The position numbers and the translations under genes are program-made. Below are positions 1 to 12,408 of a DNA stretch of 64,000 nucleotides, in pieces. The stretch covers positions 10,113,501 through 10,177,500 of the forward strand of contig JAKZAP010000017.1 in the NCBI GenBank assembly GCA_023053575.1. Reading direction: 5' to 3'. Position 1 is the stretch's first letter; every line of letters starts with the position of its first letter. The notes below the pieces were generated by a model, which was not told where the DNA came from, did no database searches, and worked only from the letters and a program-made list of their open reading frames with translations. The stretch is from Branchinecta lynchi (lineage: Eukaryota; Arthropoda; Branchiopoda; Anostraca; Branchinectidae).

Positions 1-1045
1 TAAGGGGCAAATTAAATGTTTTTGAACAGATAATGTGATAGTCGATTATGGGGTAAGAAGACATGTTGAACACGATGGTGAAAACCATTTTGTCATCGGA
101 AAAGTAGTTCGCCTGGAATCTGGCCAAAACCAGAAAGTTTGTTAAAAGTAAAAGTTTTATTTGAAGTTGATTAGATGTTCGATTTAAGGGTAAGAAGACA
201 TGCTAAACACGATGGTGAAAACCGTTTTATCGCCGGACAAGTACTTAGCCCAGAATCCGGCCAAAACTGGAAAGTCTGTTAAAAGTAAAAGTCTTATTTG
301 AAGTTGATTAGATGTTCGATTTAGGGGTACGAAGCCATGCTGAACACAATAGTGAAAACCATTTTCTCGCCGAACAAGTAGTTCGCCCGGAATCCGGCCA
401 AAAGCGGAAAGATTGTTAACAGTAATAGTTTTATTTAGAATTGATCAGATGTTCGATTTAGGGGTAAGAAAATATGCTGAACACTTATGTGAAAACAATT
501 TTCTAGCCAGACAAGTAGTTCGCCGGGAATCCGGCCAAAACCGAAAATTGTTAAAAGTTAGAGTTGTATTTGTAGTTGATTAGATATTGGATTTAGGGGT
601 AGAGAGATGGTGAATCCGTGTGTGACAATCATTTTTTACCCGAACATATAGTTCGACGGGAATCCGGCTGGAGCCGGAAATTTTTTTATAAGTTGAATTT
701 TTATTTGAAGTTGATTAGATGTTCAATATTGGGGAAAGAAGATACGCTAATTCGTTTTTGAGCTTTCTTTTTTCGTCGGAAACGTAGTTCCGGAATTCGG
801 CCGAAACCGGGAAATTGGCTGAAGTGGCAGGAAGTTTTCGTCAGAATAGAGATGGCTTATAGGGGTAAACACAAATGCTGATTCAATACCTGAACTTGTT
901 TTTCTCTGATGATTAACCTGTTTTTGAATTTTAATAGTAAAAATGTTCAAGGAGTCTGGCGAAGACTGGATCTGGCGAAGACAAGACCCAATTGTCTGGA
1001 TCAATATTGAATTTTTGGGATCCCATCGAAACCTTTGGTCTTGTT
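1..1045 (-). repeat. Family A repeat, truncated by window start
   Basis: About seven diverged units of roughly 135 bp start near 40, 176, 310, 448, 581, 716 and 848. Each contains a version of GATGTTCGATTTAGGGG and a Gly/Pro-like CCGGAATCCGGCC stretch. The block closes with a terminal sequence ending GAAACCTTTGGTCTTGTT at 1045. The same units and the same terminal sequence recur in inverse orientation at 27,325-28,806 and on both ends of the copy at 29,688-30,786. No protein is encoded. I read it as a non-autonomous DNA element built on an internal tandem array. Confidence 0.65.
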
Positions 1046-1109
1046 GTTGAGGGCGCTTCTTGGACGATGTCACAAGAGTTTCGTGTGTCATAAGAATGCA
1101 GGTCTTGAT

Positions 1110-1760
1110 TTAGTGAGAAAATATTTTGGAATGAAGACGGAAGGAGGTTATTGCGATCTGGAAATCTCGAGTCTTCGATACGTCAAATATCTTGGCACAT
1201 TTGAAAAGAAGATTAATGTTATCAGTGTGTTGAACCGGTGATATAATTTGAATTGCCTTATTTTGGATGATTTGAACTCTTTTATAACAAGAAATGAAGT
1301 TACTTGCCCATGTGGAGCACCCGTAAGACAGATGAGGATGGAAAATAGAATGACAAATCATTTTTAGTAATTTCTTTTAGGAAAACGGAATTTAAGGCGG
1401 CGGATGACTCCAAGGGACCTTGAAAGCTTATTACCAACTAATTTCGCATGTTGTTTCCATGAAACATTCTCATCAACTGTGAATCCAAGATATCTGCTGG
1501 TTTTTACTCTATCTATTATCTACTCTTAATTTAAGATTTGTTTCAGTTGATGCTATTTTAGAAAATAAAATATAATTTTTCTTACCGTAATTTAGTGTTA
1601 AATAATTCGAATCAGCCCTTGATACAAATTCAGTAAGAGCTGTTTCCATTTTTTTTTAACATTGAAGGTAGACTTTCACATGCAACAAAAGAAGTGTATC
1701 ATCTGCGAATAGTATTGCATTCTTCAGTTAAATAATATTGTGTGTTCTCCTTGTTCGCTA
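1110..1760 (-). pseudogene. Decayed LINE reverse-transcriptase fragment
   Basis: Read on the minus strand, the catalytic reverse-transcriptase motif FADDT is encoded at 1695-1709. Downstream comes a segment typical of CR1/Jockey-like LINEs: SRYLGFTVDENVSWKQH, then SIFHPHLSYGCSTWAS and KAIQIISPV around 1361-1200. Several frameshifts and stops separate these blocks, so the copy is dead. It lies between a family A repeat (left) and a family C repeat (right). The exact LINE clade cannot be given from this piece. Confidence 0.75.
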
Positions 1761-1770
1761 ACTTAGAGTA

Positions 1771-3412
1771 ACAAGAGCTGAAAGCTCATATGGCCCTTGT
1801 TTGAACAGTTAGCATGTTTGTCAGTTTGTCCTCCTGCAGCTACCCCCCCCCCCCCCCCAGTGATCAGACCCACACCGGACTTGAAACTGAACATTTGAGA
1901 CACTCGTTCTTGACACATGCCACCTGATTCCGGATTCCCCATCCCTCTACTCCCCCCACTATGGTCGGATCGGTGAAGGTACTATTTCAAGTCAATATGT
2001 TAGAGTCCCTAATTGGCCTGCCAAGTTTCATGGTCCTAGCACATCTGGAAGCACCCTAGCTCGAGATCACCGGAATTCTGGGAAACCCCCTCCACTTCCC
2101 CCACCGTGACACGATCCGGTTCTGTTTTGTCAGGAATGCATCTAGGGCTTACGCTTGCTCTTCCAACCAAGTCCAACTCCGATGCCTAGACTTTAAGCGA
2201 TTCACGAAATTTCCCGTGCCCCCTCCAGCTCCCCCCTCCCAGTGATCAGATCCGGTCCAGACTGGAAACTGAACATCCAAGATACTTGTTTTTAATACTT
2301 ACCAAGTTTCATGCACGTCCGATCATCCATTCCAAAGTTGTGAATGTCACTAGATTCCGGATTCCCCACCCCTCTACTCCCCCCACGATGATCGGATCGG
2401 GGAAGGGACTATTTTCAAGTCAATATGGTAGAATTCATAAAATGCCTGGCAAGTTTCATGGACCTAGCACATCTGGAAGTACCCTAACTCGAGATCACCG
2501 GTATTCCGGTAAACCCCCTCCAACTCCCCCCACCGTGACACGATACAGTCCTGTTTTGTCAGTAATTTATCTAGGGTTTAAGCTTGTTCTTCCCACCAAG
2601 TTCCATCCTGACCCTCGAATCTGAGCCTTTCAGAAGATTTCCAGTGCCCCCTTCCACCCCCCCCCAGGTATCGTATCCGGTCCGGATTTGAAAAGGAACA
2701 TCTGAGGCACTTGTTCTTGACACTTGTCAAGTTTCATGCACATCCGGTTACCCCTTCCAAAGTTATGCATGTTAATAATTTCCGGATTCCCCATCCCTCC
2801 ACTCCCCCTACGATGGTCGGATCGGGGAAACGACTATTCTTAAGGCAGTCTGTTCGGGTCCCTGATAGGCCTACCAAATTTTATCGTCCTAGTACCGAAC
2901 TCGCGGGATCACCGAATTCCCCCCCCCCCCAAACTTCCCCGCAGTGTCCGAATCCGGTCCGGTCATGTCAATGATGTATCTAGGACTTGTGCTTGTTCTT
3001 CCCACTAAGTTTCGTCCCGATCCCTCCACTCTAAGCGTTTCCCAAGATTTCCGGTCCCCCCTCCAGCTCCCCCCAAAGTCACCGGATCTGGTCCGGATTT
3101 TAAGTGGGTCTTCTGAGGCACGAGGTCTGTCCAAATATCAATTTTCATTGCTATCCGTTCACCCGTTCAAAAGTTATAAATTCCTCAAGATTCCGGATTC
3201 CCCCTCCCTCCACTCCCGCAACGATCGTCGGGTCAGGGAAATTACTATTTCCAACTTAATCATTTGGGATCCCTGATATGCCTGCCAAGTTTCATCGTCC
3301 TAGCTTGTGTAGAAGTGCCCGAACTAGCAAAACTCGGACCGACCGACAGACCGACGGACGGACAGAAATTGCGATCGCTATATGGCACTTGGCTGAAGGG
3401 CAAGTGCCATAA
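1771..3412. repeat. Family C structured repeat, copy 1
   Basis: The left end is ACAAGAGCTGAAAGCTCATA followed by TGGCCCTTG. The right end is a hairpin, TGGCACTTG then CAAGTGCCA, at about 3382-3410, preceded by a GACCGACAGACCGACGG microsatellite. The interior is a Pro-codon-like, pyrimidine-rich tandem array of about 430 bp per unit, with the phrase TCATCCCGATCCCTCCA and GGTCGGATCGGG recurring. Open frames in this block are repeats read through and share no codon logic, so I call no gene. Copies 2 and 3 lie at 5,553-7,700 and 18,292-19,287. Confidence 0.7.
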
Positions 3413-5552
3413 AAACACATAATTTTTACCCGTATTTCCAACATTTGGTTAGCTTGCTTCAGTATGGAATGGTAGTCCCTTCGATTTTTGTTGTGACTTC
3501 TCTGACGATATGCAGTAAACTATTACTTATTATTACGCACTTTCTAGGTCTTGAACAGAATTAGTCAAAAGTCTTTCTCTTATTTTGGTTATTCTTATTC
3601 TTGGTCCTGCTTTGTTTCTAAGGTTATATTCCGTAAAAAAATATCATGCGGACCTTTATGGCGCTTTAGTTCCGACATTCCGTGGGGGAGGGGAATTGGA
3701 ACCTTTTGGAATGCATAAATCCGATCCGGATATTCGTTTCGGATTGAACTTGATAGTTGGCTAGAGCATGTGTCCATCGTTAGCCATTTATAAATCTACG
3801 TCGGATCCGGCCACGTTCAAGTGCCATCAGTTTCTGCTGCCGAAACATATGCAAAACCTCCATTACCTGGAAAGCAGATAGCAGATTTTCAATTCAGCAG
3901 CGTATACATCTATTTTACTATGTCTCTGACAAGTGATGATGGTGAGACGTAGGAGATTAACAGAAACTAGCCCGCTTGGAAGCGCTAAACTGAAATATGG
4001 CAAATTCGCCAAAGCAGGGCTTCTGACTCTGATGTTCTTTCCCTTCTGTAAGTGGGTAAAAATAAATAAATATATACACTTAAATTGTCATAGTTGTCTT
4101 TTCTTTAATTCAATCATATTTAGGTCTTATTCAGTCATCTAGGCTGAATTTACCAATTCTTGAGTTTTCAATCTTGTTTTGGTGAAGAGTTTGACGCGTC
4201 GACTCGCAGTAGCTTTTACAATCGTAATTAGATCCGCTAGGATCGCTGAATGCAAAAAGGGCGAATTTTTATCAGCCGGATTGAAAATATTCGTCTTTTT
4301 CTGATATTTAATATCGGTTGGAAAATTGGATGGGAGCACTTTTGCTTCCTGATTTCTTTGATAAATTTCCACGACACATTCCTTGGACTTCGGCCCAGGT
4401 TCACATTCCTCCGAGTGTTTGAATCGAACAGTTGGATTCGCTCAGGAGTCGGGGAAATCTGTTATGTTCCGATCGTCTGTTTGAAATTATAGAGCGCATT
4501 GAATTTGATGGATTAACGTGTTGGCAGGTAATATAAATAATATTGTCAATATTAACGTTAATAGTATCCGTAGTAGTAATAATAAGTAATAAGTAAATAA
4601 TTTATTTATAACCTGCCATTTTTGATAGAGCGGAGTAAATGAAAGAAAATAAATAAAACATCAAGGGAAGGACTGTTGGGGAAATATGTTCAGAAGTCAT
4701 TACCATTTTGAAATTAAAAGAAGAACTAAGTTCGACTGTAACAGGTTGCTGGGTAATATAATAATTATAACAAAAATAATAAGTAAGTAAGTATTATATT
4801 TATGACCCGCCATTTTGAAAAGGCGGAGTAAATGACGAAAATAAAGAAAATAAACAAAACACAATAGGAAGGCTAAAACACAAAATAAGAATTTTAAATT
4901 TATGAAAGTAACTAATTTGGATGGATTGACGGGTTGACAGGTTGACAGGTTTTAATGTACATCAGTCAATCAATCAACTTCGTGGTGTTACACATCTTAT
5001 ATTAAAACTATACTAAAATAGGACTATTCTTTAATAAATATAAACAATTATTTCAGCCATTCGGCGGCCCGGTGCAATTTCGACGGAAAAGGCGGTAGAA
5101 ATGGCGGGAGCGATATTCTGCATTATGGTGTATAGCCATTAAGACGGATTTATATATATGTATGTGTATAAATATATATATATCTTATATTTATGTTTGC
5201 CCGTTCCTGAAAAGAAAAAAGTGGCCGAGGAAATCTGTTTTGTATTAATTGTCAGTTTGAAACAATGAGGAGTTCGATGGATTAACAAGCTGCTAGATAG
5301 CATAGTAATATTGCCAATAATATCTGTTAAATATTGGTGGTAAAAATGGAGAGGCCTGTCGAGGGAGCCTACTGTTCGCTGTTCGCCAATAATCGTGTTA
5401 ATAGGCTAATAATAATAAGGTGATATAACTGGGGCACTAAATCTCATTCTGTTAAATTTCTGGGAGTATTCGAATCTAAAGTTTAATCCCCCATCAAAAG
5501 ATAAATAAACGTGAAAGGCAAACAAAATAAAAAAATAAATAACAAACAAAGA
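3413..5552. other. Gene-free AT-rich stretch with LINE-tail-like repeats
   Basis: No exon or convincing reading frame is visible. Around 4,560-4,660 and 4,745-4,860 there are two similar blocks consisting of a TAATAAGTAA-rich run, the phrase ACCCGCCATTTTGA, a GGCGGAGTAAATGA phrase and an A-rich tail. Related blocks occur at 15,196-15,290, 17,940-18,010 and 41,690-41,790, so this looks like the 3' end of a dispersed retroelement. The short open frames at 3,595-3,777, 3,933-4,142 and 4,139-4,492 show no domain and overlap each other. Confidence 0.45.
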
Positions 5553-6330
5553 ACAACAAGAGCTGGAAGATCAAATGGCACTTGCACTACTGGTACAGAG
5601 GATGAAATATATAATTTGCCTTTTCGTGGGTTTGTTCTGATCATCTGTAAGCAGAACCCCTGAGATAAGAATGATCATGGGCTTGGAAATCATGAGAAGT
5701 ATCGTTTGGTAAAAAGTATTTTATTTTTTAACTTGGCTGTAGGCTAATGATGCGCACTTTAAAGGCGCTAGAAATTCATCTGTAAGCGAAAGCTAAGGCA
5801 AAAGCGATAACAGACCCTTGGGGATCGTTAATATATATCGTTTGGTCAAAAGTATTTTTTCAGTTTTCGGTTAAGATGCGCACTTTAAGGGTACTAGAAA
5901 TAAATTTTTAAGCAAAACCCTTGTGGCACAAATGATCATGGGCTGAGATGTATCGTTTTGATCAAAAGTACTTATCAACTTTGTGGTTAAGATGCGCACT
6001 TTAAGGGAACTAGAACTTTATTTGTACGCAAAACCCTTGAGGTAAAAATTATAATGGGCTCATGGTGATCATGAAAATGTATAGTTTGCTCAGAAGTTTC
6101 TTTCTTACTTTGCAGTCAAGATTGGTACCGTACTTTAAAGAGTAGCTGGATTTAGGAAGTGGCGATTTCTAAGCCAATTTGTCGAATCTCTAATATTCCA
6201 ACAAAATTTCATCATTCTAGCACATCTGGAAGTACCTTAACTCGCGATCACCGGAGTTCCGGACCCTCCCCCCTCCAACTCCCCCACATTGCCCGGAGCC
6301 AATCGGGTTCTGTAAATGATTTATCTAGAG

Positions 6331-7049
6331 CAGCGGTTCCCAACCGGTGGTACGCGTACCCAAGGGGTACGCGAGACCCTTGCAAGGGGTACGCGAAGGT
6401 ACCAAAATCGGTTTAGTCTGTAGCTTCAATCTCGCCTTACTGATAATTTATTGACAAAAACCTAATGTTACCAGCAGAGGCATCACTAGCTTTTTTGGGG
6501 GGGGGGGGGGCAAGATATTTTGACTGACTGGTGTAATTTTTACCGACTGTTTAGAAGAAGAAAAAAATACTGTTTTTACGAAAAATAGAGGCGATTCTTG
6601 CCGATCTGACCGACCACAGGGGAGGGGGGGTGTCGCCAACCGTTGCGTGACGCCTCTCATTATAAGCCGTAGTGAAAGTCAATGAAATAATGTTGATTCC
6701 AAAACAAGCTAGCCCATTGCAGTAAGATCTGTTCCTGTTTCAAACAATATTGTTTAAAAACAATCGAAGACATTGCAAGTGATATTGTCATTCGGTTGCG
6801 AATAAAGCTAACAAAAATGGTTGCGATTCATTTTGATGAAAGCGCGGAGAACATCAAACCAAACACAGAAACAGGCTGACCAGCTGACTGTAAACAATAT
6901 TGCCGATAATGACACCGAGCCGAGATTTGACAAGTTTGGCCACAAAGCAGCCTCAGTTGTCGATTTGTATAATTCTAAAAAGGGGGGTACGCAACCTTTT
7001 CGAATCTTTGATTAGGGATACGCGACACGGAAAAGGTTGGGAACCACTG
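6331..7049. mobile_element. Non-autonomous hAT element with perfect 8-bp TSD
   Basis: The inverted termini are CAGCGGTTCCCAACC and GGTTGGGAACCACTG. The flanks carry an identical 8-bp target-site duplication, ATCTAGAG, at 6,323-6,330 and 7,050-7,057. Eight-base TSDs and CAG-type ends are hallmarks of hAT transposons. The interior (6,821-7,015) retains a short open frame of 64 codons that may be a relic of a BED/hAT-type ORF, but I see no intact transposase. A second inverted-repeat element is nested at 6,475-6,657. Confidence 0.85.
6475..6657. mobile_element. Nested CAGRGGCGT-type inverted-repeat element
   Basis: The ends CAGAGGCATCACTAGC and GTTGCGTGACGCCTCT are inverted relatives of the termini of the element at 35,278-35,574, including the G-run just inside the left end. 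It sits within the hAT element above. No matching 8-bp TSD could be read, so the right end may have lost a base. Non-autonomous hAT is the likely class. Confidence 0.5.
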
Positions 7050-7720
7050 ATCTAGAGCATCTGTTTGTTCTTCCCACAAAGTTCCATCCCGATCTCTCCA
7101 GTCTAAGCGGGTCACGTATTTTCCAGTCCCCCCACAATAGTTGTTGGATCCAGTCCGGACATGAAAAAGATCACCAGAGATATTTTCTCCGTTCAATTAT
7201 TAGATTTCACTGGAATCCGATCACCCGTTCCAAACTTACGCATGACTAAATATGCAGGAGTCCCCTCCGTCCACTCCCCCCACGGTGACCAGATCGAGGA
7301 AATTTTTGTTTCCAAATCAGTTTGATCCGGTCCCTGATGTGGTTGCCAAGATTTGTCGTGAATTTCCCCAAAACCGCCATCACAGGAATTCCGGGAAACC
7401 CCCTCCACCCCCACCCCCACCAAGTGTCCGGATCCTGTCGAATTGTGTAGACGATTTATCTATTGCAGATGCTTGTTCTTCCCAGAAAGTTTCACTCCGA
7501 TCCCTCCATTCCAACCGTGTCTCGATATTTCCGGTCTTACCCCCTTCCCCCCCAAATCCCCCGTAGCTGTCGAACCCGATCTGGACGTCAGATGGGACAT
7601 GAGAGATATATCATCTATTCAGTTATTAAGTTTCATTCCAATCCGATCACCCGTTCGAAAGTTACGAACAACTCAATTTCCCCGATTCCCCCGCCCTCGC
7701 AGAAGATTTTTATCGCCTGG

Positions 7721-8007
7721 ATGTTCACACTGAATTTTCGTCGGCAACAGAATTTCTCGCCAAAAATTTGAAAAAAAATCCCTTTTCTCGCTTTTCATAC
7801 AAAATGGGGTAGAACTGAACAGCAATTTTTCTAAAAGTGAATCATCAAAAGGGTCGTCCATGTTGCTGTTGCGTGCATAAAATCGTACTGTCGCCCGATT
7901 AGAGTTGAATTTTCCCAACATTGAAAATCGCCTGACGAAGCAACAGAAATCGCCGATTTTGGCGACGAAAATCTCGGCGATGGCCGATATTGCCTCAGTG
8001 TGAACGT
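7721..8007. mobile_element. Probable MITE with GTTCACACTGA termini
   Basis: GTTCACACTGA near 7,723 is mirrored by TCAGTGTGAAC near 7,995. Inside both ends lie further inverted matches around ATTTTCGTCG and CGACGAAAAT. No coding capacity is visible, and no TSD could be defined. Shadow reading frames run across it on both strands and are not genes. Confidence 0.4.
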
Positions 8008-8009
8008 CT

Positions 8010-10490
8010 GTGTGAATCTAGAGTTAGGCTCTAGCTCGGAAAATGAAACGACATCAGATATGATTTGTATTCTTATGCTGAAGAAAAAACTTGAGAACAT
8101 CTTTTTCATGCTTTCAGGATAACTAACTGGAATCGATAGAATCCAACCATGTTAAAGTTTAACTGAAAAGACAGCTTATTTTTACATCTGATGATACTCT
8201 GAAATATTTTGACCCATCTAAGGGTTTTTTATATTTTCTTCATCCGAGGCTCTAGTAATAACGTTCAGAATGGGCTTGCATGGCAACCCAAAATTCGTCC
8301 AGACGCGCAGAATTTCAATTTCAGCATAGAGATGAAATTCTGGAAGCTCCATTAAACAACACACAAACAAGGATTGCATTTCCAGGGTTAAAGATGCTAA
8401 GCTCGGAAAAGTTACGCCTTTAGAAAGTAGGAAGATGCGATAAGTCAGCTGATTTTTTGGCGATTACTTTTGTAGTTGCTAAATATTTCAAGTGTAGAGG
8501 GACAAGCACATAGAGGTACCGCAAATCAAAAGAATGAGTTCATTCGATGAAATCGATCATTTGTGGATAACGGACTAATGACGCAGCGCATTTTTATCCG
8601 GTTTTCAAGCCTATTTAAGTGAATAAGTGATGTCCAGCAAGACTGTTGGATATCAGTCCTGTTCGGTTAAACTTAAAGTTCAATGGGCACATCAAAACTA
8701 CCCCAATCTCACTCTGTAACAACCTAGGAACAATGAATACCCTCTAGATCAGCAGCAGCTTTTTCAACAGTTTCCTCTCTGTGATATTTCAAAGCGTAAT
8801 TTTTTGGGCCAGTACATGCTCAGTTTACTAAGGTTGGACAAAGATAAAGTGATGTTTCTTATAATACTTAGTAGATCTTTATTATATGCATAAATCAGCT
8901 TGTATAATTCAGATTTGAATAGGTTATTTGTTTTTGAATGATTTGTGTAGCTATGTTATTTTTTATAATCTTATTGCATATTCTGGTGCATTTCATAAAG
9001 CAAGTTAATCAAGCTTCACAACACTATTCCACAAAGAAAAACTTTTAATAGGCGCTTAAAACATGTAATTTCTCATGACACAGTAGAACAATCAGGTAAA
9101 CTGCATCTGAGGCTTGACTTATTGGTGACATCTCAAATATATCCTTTTCTATCAAGCGTTGCTGGGAGTTTTCAAATTTCTTGCCACGATATCCAGCTCC
9201 TAAGTTTTGAATCGCCGAAATGCCAGAGAGGTAAAGACAAGGGATAACAAGAAAACGGTCGATTTTCGTAGCGCCTTCTAAAGGAAGTAGGAAATGTTTA
9301 TTGGTGAAGCATTTAATACAAAGTAAAGCATTAAAAGTGTCCATTGTGCATTAAGGAATACGGGTTGCAAAGCCCACCTGTAAACCTGACCTCGCTGTTC
9401 AGCTGAAGAGCGATTCACTAAGTTCCATCAAATGTTATCAACCGTTCTGTAGTTCGAGTCACAGACAGACACACGGACGGTTGGCGGACGGACAGATTTA
9501 CGGTAGACCATCTTAGGTATCCCTCATTGTCGTTCGAGATCTAAAAGGCAACAGTTTAATTTTGTTTTTCAACTCTTGTTTTGGATAATGGGAAATTGAT
9601 GGGTTCTGAACCGTTTTTGTTTTTGGTTATTCTTTAGCTTTCTTGAGGTTGCTGAATACTTTGTTTTTACCATCCAGGATTATGTACTGGAGTATAAGCT
9701 TTCCGACGCGATCGACCAGTTCCCTGACTTTTTATCTGAAAATACTCTCTGACAATTTTCTGGCTCCGGTCATTGGCATTCGACTGACCGTTATAACGTG
9801 AAACAGACACTATGAGCCAACGACTGCTAGGATTTTTTTTTTCAAAATGGAGCTTTTTGGCTCTTTTTCTCTTTGATACAATATTAGAATTGGTTTCTAG
9901 GATTTCATAAGTTCTGGAGAAACCGATTTTTATCAGCTTGGTCATAGTGTAATTTTGTTGGCCTATTGGATAGCGTTAGGCCTAGCGGAATATCGGGAAG
10001 AAAATAAGCAAAAAGAAACGAAACACATCAACTGATTGCATACAAAAAACATTCAAAGAGGAAGTTGAAGTCAATTTTATCCTTGGAGTTACTTCTTACC
10101 GCACATACGGGTGATCAGGCCAAACGAAAATAAATCACCACTCTTTAAAGAAAAAAAAAATCACAGCGAATCCGTTCGTAAATTTGTGTATTTTTTTTCG
10201 TTTTTATTTTTATGTGAAAATCACCAAAATTTATTATTTTGGTGATAGAAACAGAGTAGTCATCAAATTTGATTATAAATCAAGATCTTTGGCGACCCAG
10301 CGGGTGACCTATGAGTGACTCCCCAGGAATCAAGGGTCCAGTCACCGAGACTGCAGTGACAGATCATCCTGCTTGAAGCCTGCCAACTACGTAAGCGATG
10401 CACATTCGCAGTGGCAATTTCAGCAAGGAACTTCAAAGAAGAAAATAAAAAAAATCAGTCGAATTTTACAAAAGGCTGCCGGTGAGGGAC
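8010..10490. other. Long non-coding stretch before the first exon
   Basis: I see no domain-bearing frame here. The block at about 9,430-9,545 has CACAGACAGACACACGGACGG followed by GGTATCCCTC, resembling the right-hand end of family A (28,680-28,806). The remainder is AT-rich and unremarkable. The open frames at 9,045-9,344 (-) and 9,667-9,945 (-) show no recognisable motif. Confidence 0.4.
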
Positions 10491-10544
10491 CTACGCATTT
10501 GATAGGAGGTTAAAAGTAACCCTGCATTCTGTTGAACCTTCCGT

Positions 10545-10665
10545 TCTAGCTTTGTTAGTCTTGACCTGTCCACTATAGTCTGTCCACTTTAGTCTTTCCA
10601 CTTCATTTTGTCCTCTATAGTCTGTCCACCTTACTCTGTCCACTTTAGTCTGTCCACTATCGCAA
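10545..10665. repeat. Minisatellite of about 15-16 bp
   Basis: TCTGTCCAC followed by a TTTAGT- or TATAGT-type spacer repeats about seven times with small variation. It explains the Trp/Asp/Tyr-repetitive minus-strand open frame here, which is not a gene. Confidence 0.7.
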
Positions 10666-10791
10666 TGGCGCATAGGACATTTTTTGTAAGCCCGCGTAGA
10701 ATCTTTTCTGTTTTTTTTTTGTACGCTTGGGGCTACGACACTTGTACTATTTTTTCGGGCTAACCTCTTTAACATCACCTACTCTCTCAAC

Positions 10792-10822
<31 letters not shown>

Positions 10823-10985
10823 AAATACACAATTTTAATAATTCTAATCTTATATATGGGTGAGTTGTTGTGGCGATTTCCAGGCTACGGCGCTACCTCT
10901 TTCGAAAATGCGATCTTTATGCTATTTAACCGTATTGATTATAGCTTTCTTACCCCAATTGTTCTCAGTATACCAACCTTTCCAG

Positions 10986-11270
10986 CCGAGCCAGAGCCTG
11001 CCCAGCCACAAGACCGGCCCATTTTACACCCAATCGTTATCAAGACTGGGAATGACAAGGTGGAGCTTACATGTGCAGTGGAAGGATTCCTTCCCGGTTT
11101 GGTCCGCTGGTTCCGTAACGGGGAGGAGATCCCTAGTCCCGAGGTCGAGATGTCGAGAAAAACTTCTAAGCTGATTGTGAATCTTGAGGAAGCAGAAAAT
11201 GCTACGTTTGAAGCCAGGGTAGCCACTGATAAGTCCATTATGAAGTCGACAGCTACATTATCTTTAAAAG
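10986..11270 (+). CDS. Exon: I-set Ig domain lacking the second cysteine
   Basis: The exon is 285 bp, phase 1 to phase 1. The acceptor is AACCTTTCCAG and the donor is G|GTAAGA at 11,271. It encodes an acidic Pro/Glu linker (EPEPAQPQDRP), then an Ig domain: B-strand cysteine in VELTCAVEG, core tryptophan in LVRWFRNG, then SKLIVNLEEAENATFEARVA. The F-strand position that normally holds the disulphide cysteine reads Ala (TFEARVA), so the domain cannot form the canonical bond. That is tolerated in several muscle Ig domains. It is the first exon of the gene visible here; the entering phase requires an upstream exon outside the window or unrecognised in the first 11 kb. Confidence 0.85.
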
Positions 11271-11332
11271 GTAAGACAGCGAGCAAGTTCGTTCTGAATA
11301 ATGGAGTATTTTACTGTATTTGTCTTGATCTT

Positions 11333-11655
11333 TCCTGGCCGAATGGTTACTACGCCAGTCTCGTAAGCAAAGGGTTGCTGGTTCGAGTCTCGCTGGTGCC
11401 TATATACCGTTTGGTTTGGGGTTGGGGTTTGTGGCATAACTCTGTAAGACAAGCCAGAACTGAAGTCCACCCAGCTGCAAATGAGTATCTGGAGAAATCT
11501 GGGGAAGGTGAGAGGAAGGGTGTGCGAAAGCACCAGGATGGCTAACTCCCAACCGCCCCTTTGCAGTCCCTGGCTGAGGACTGAGAATCGGAGATCAGCA
11601 CCGCCAGCTAGGCCTGTATAGGCTGATGCTAATACCTTACCTTTTTCTTTTTTTT
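11333..11655 (+). repeat. tRNA-derived SINE
   Basis: A tRNA-like head carries an A-box-like TGGCCGAATGG at about 11,336 and a B-box-like GGTTCGAGTC at about 11,380. A body of roughly 230 bp follows, with CAAATGAGTATCTGG and GACTGAGAATCGGAGATCAG phrases, then a T-rich tail (11,640-11,657). This is the layout of a Pol III SINE. It lies in the intron just after the first Ig exon and accounts for the open frame that appears to extend that exon to 11,545. Confidence 0.75.
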
Positions 11656-11697
11656 TATCTGCATCACAGTTTGAGTAGCCTTTCAGATTGTTTTACT

Positions 11698-12408
11698 GGC
11701 AGCAGTGTTTTAACGCCACCGCGGTTTTCCGCCACCATGTGTTTTCCACCACCTTTTAATTCAGGTAGTGCAGGTAGCCTGTTCAGGTAGTTTCAGATTT
11801 AAATCTTTAAATGTGAAAGAGTGTTTACCGCCACCCATGAAATCTTACGTCCCCAAGAGGATTAGTTCATGTTTTTCCAAGAGGAAGAGAATGCTGCGTA
11901 CTCAACGCTTCTGTGTACTGAGACGGCCAGACCTGCTCCAAAACGTCGCAAAGAACTGGAGGAGAGGCTACTGAAAGTTAAATCTACGTATCAAGAATGA
12001 AAGTCTTCAAGGGAAGCACTTCTGCGGGCGATTTCTCACCTTTTGAAATTTGAATAGTTTGGGTGCCTTGAGTTGTTGAAGTTGTACAGTTTCTTTACTT
12101 GGACTTAAATGAATATTTATTTGAAACGTTAAGCTTAGTCTTCGTATTAGCTAGGATTAACGTAGAGTTGGCGTTGATGGCGGTAAACCCCTCTTCGCAT
12201 TTAACGATTTAGATCTCGGATTACATGAACCAGCTACCTGCGCTACCTGCACTAATGAGTTGGCGGAAAACATACGGTGGCGGTGGACCTACCAAAATAT
12301 TTGACCCTTTCGTCTGACCCAACTAATACTCTTGATGATGCAAGATTTCCTGGGTGGCGGAAAACATACGGTGGCGCTGGAGCACGGTGGCGTTCAGACA
12401 CCCACTTC
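11698..12408. mobile_element. Inverted-repeat DNA transposon with 9-bp TSD (Mutator-like)
   Basis: Identical 9-bp direct repeats TGTTTTACT flank it at 11,689-11,697 and 12,409-12,417. The arms are inverted and about 50 bp long: AACGCCACCG then TTTTCCGCCACC at left, and GGTGGCGGAAAACA then CGGTGGCGTT at right. A second inner inverted pair surrounds TTTACCGCCA/TGGCGGTAAA. No transposase is encoded. A 9-bp TSD suggests the Mutator superfamily. Confidence 0.7.

Larger units (their letters stand above)
5553..7700. repeat. Family C structured repeat, copy 2, interrupted by a hAT element
   Basis: The left end matches copy 1 (AACAAGAGCTGGAAGATCA then ATGGCACTTGC). From about 5,700 to 6,150 there is a second internal array of roughly 125-bp units, each with GATGCGCACTTTAAGG. 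From about 6,180 the pyrimidine-rich 430-bp units begin. A hAT element (6,331-7,049) is inserted inside one unit, and the unit resumes after it. The right terminal hairpin of the family is missing, so the copy is truncated near 7,700. Confidence 0.65.

Noticed and set aside
2286..3276. Overlapping Pro/Ser-rich open frames with a KFHPDPS-type repeat, on both strands
   Set aside because: They are the family C 430-bp repeat read in several frames; the same phrases appear in all three copies with stops and shifts, so they are not genes.
10727..11545. A 272-residue frame apparently extending the first Ig exon on both sides
   Set aside because: The left part reads through a C-tract and intron, and the right part reads through a SINE. 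Only 10,986-11,270 has Ig features and splice sites.
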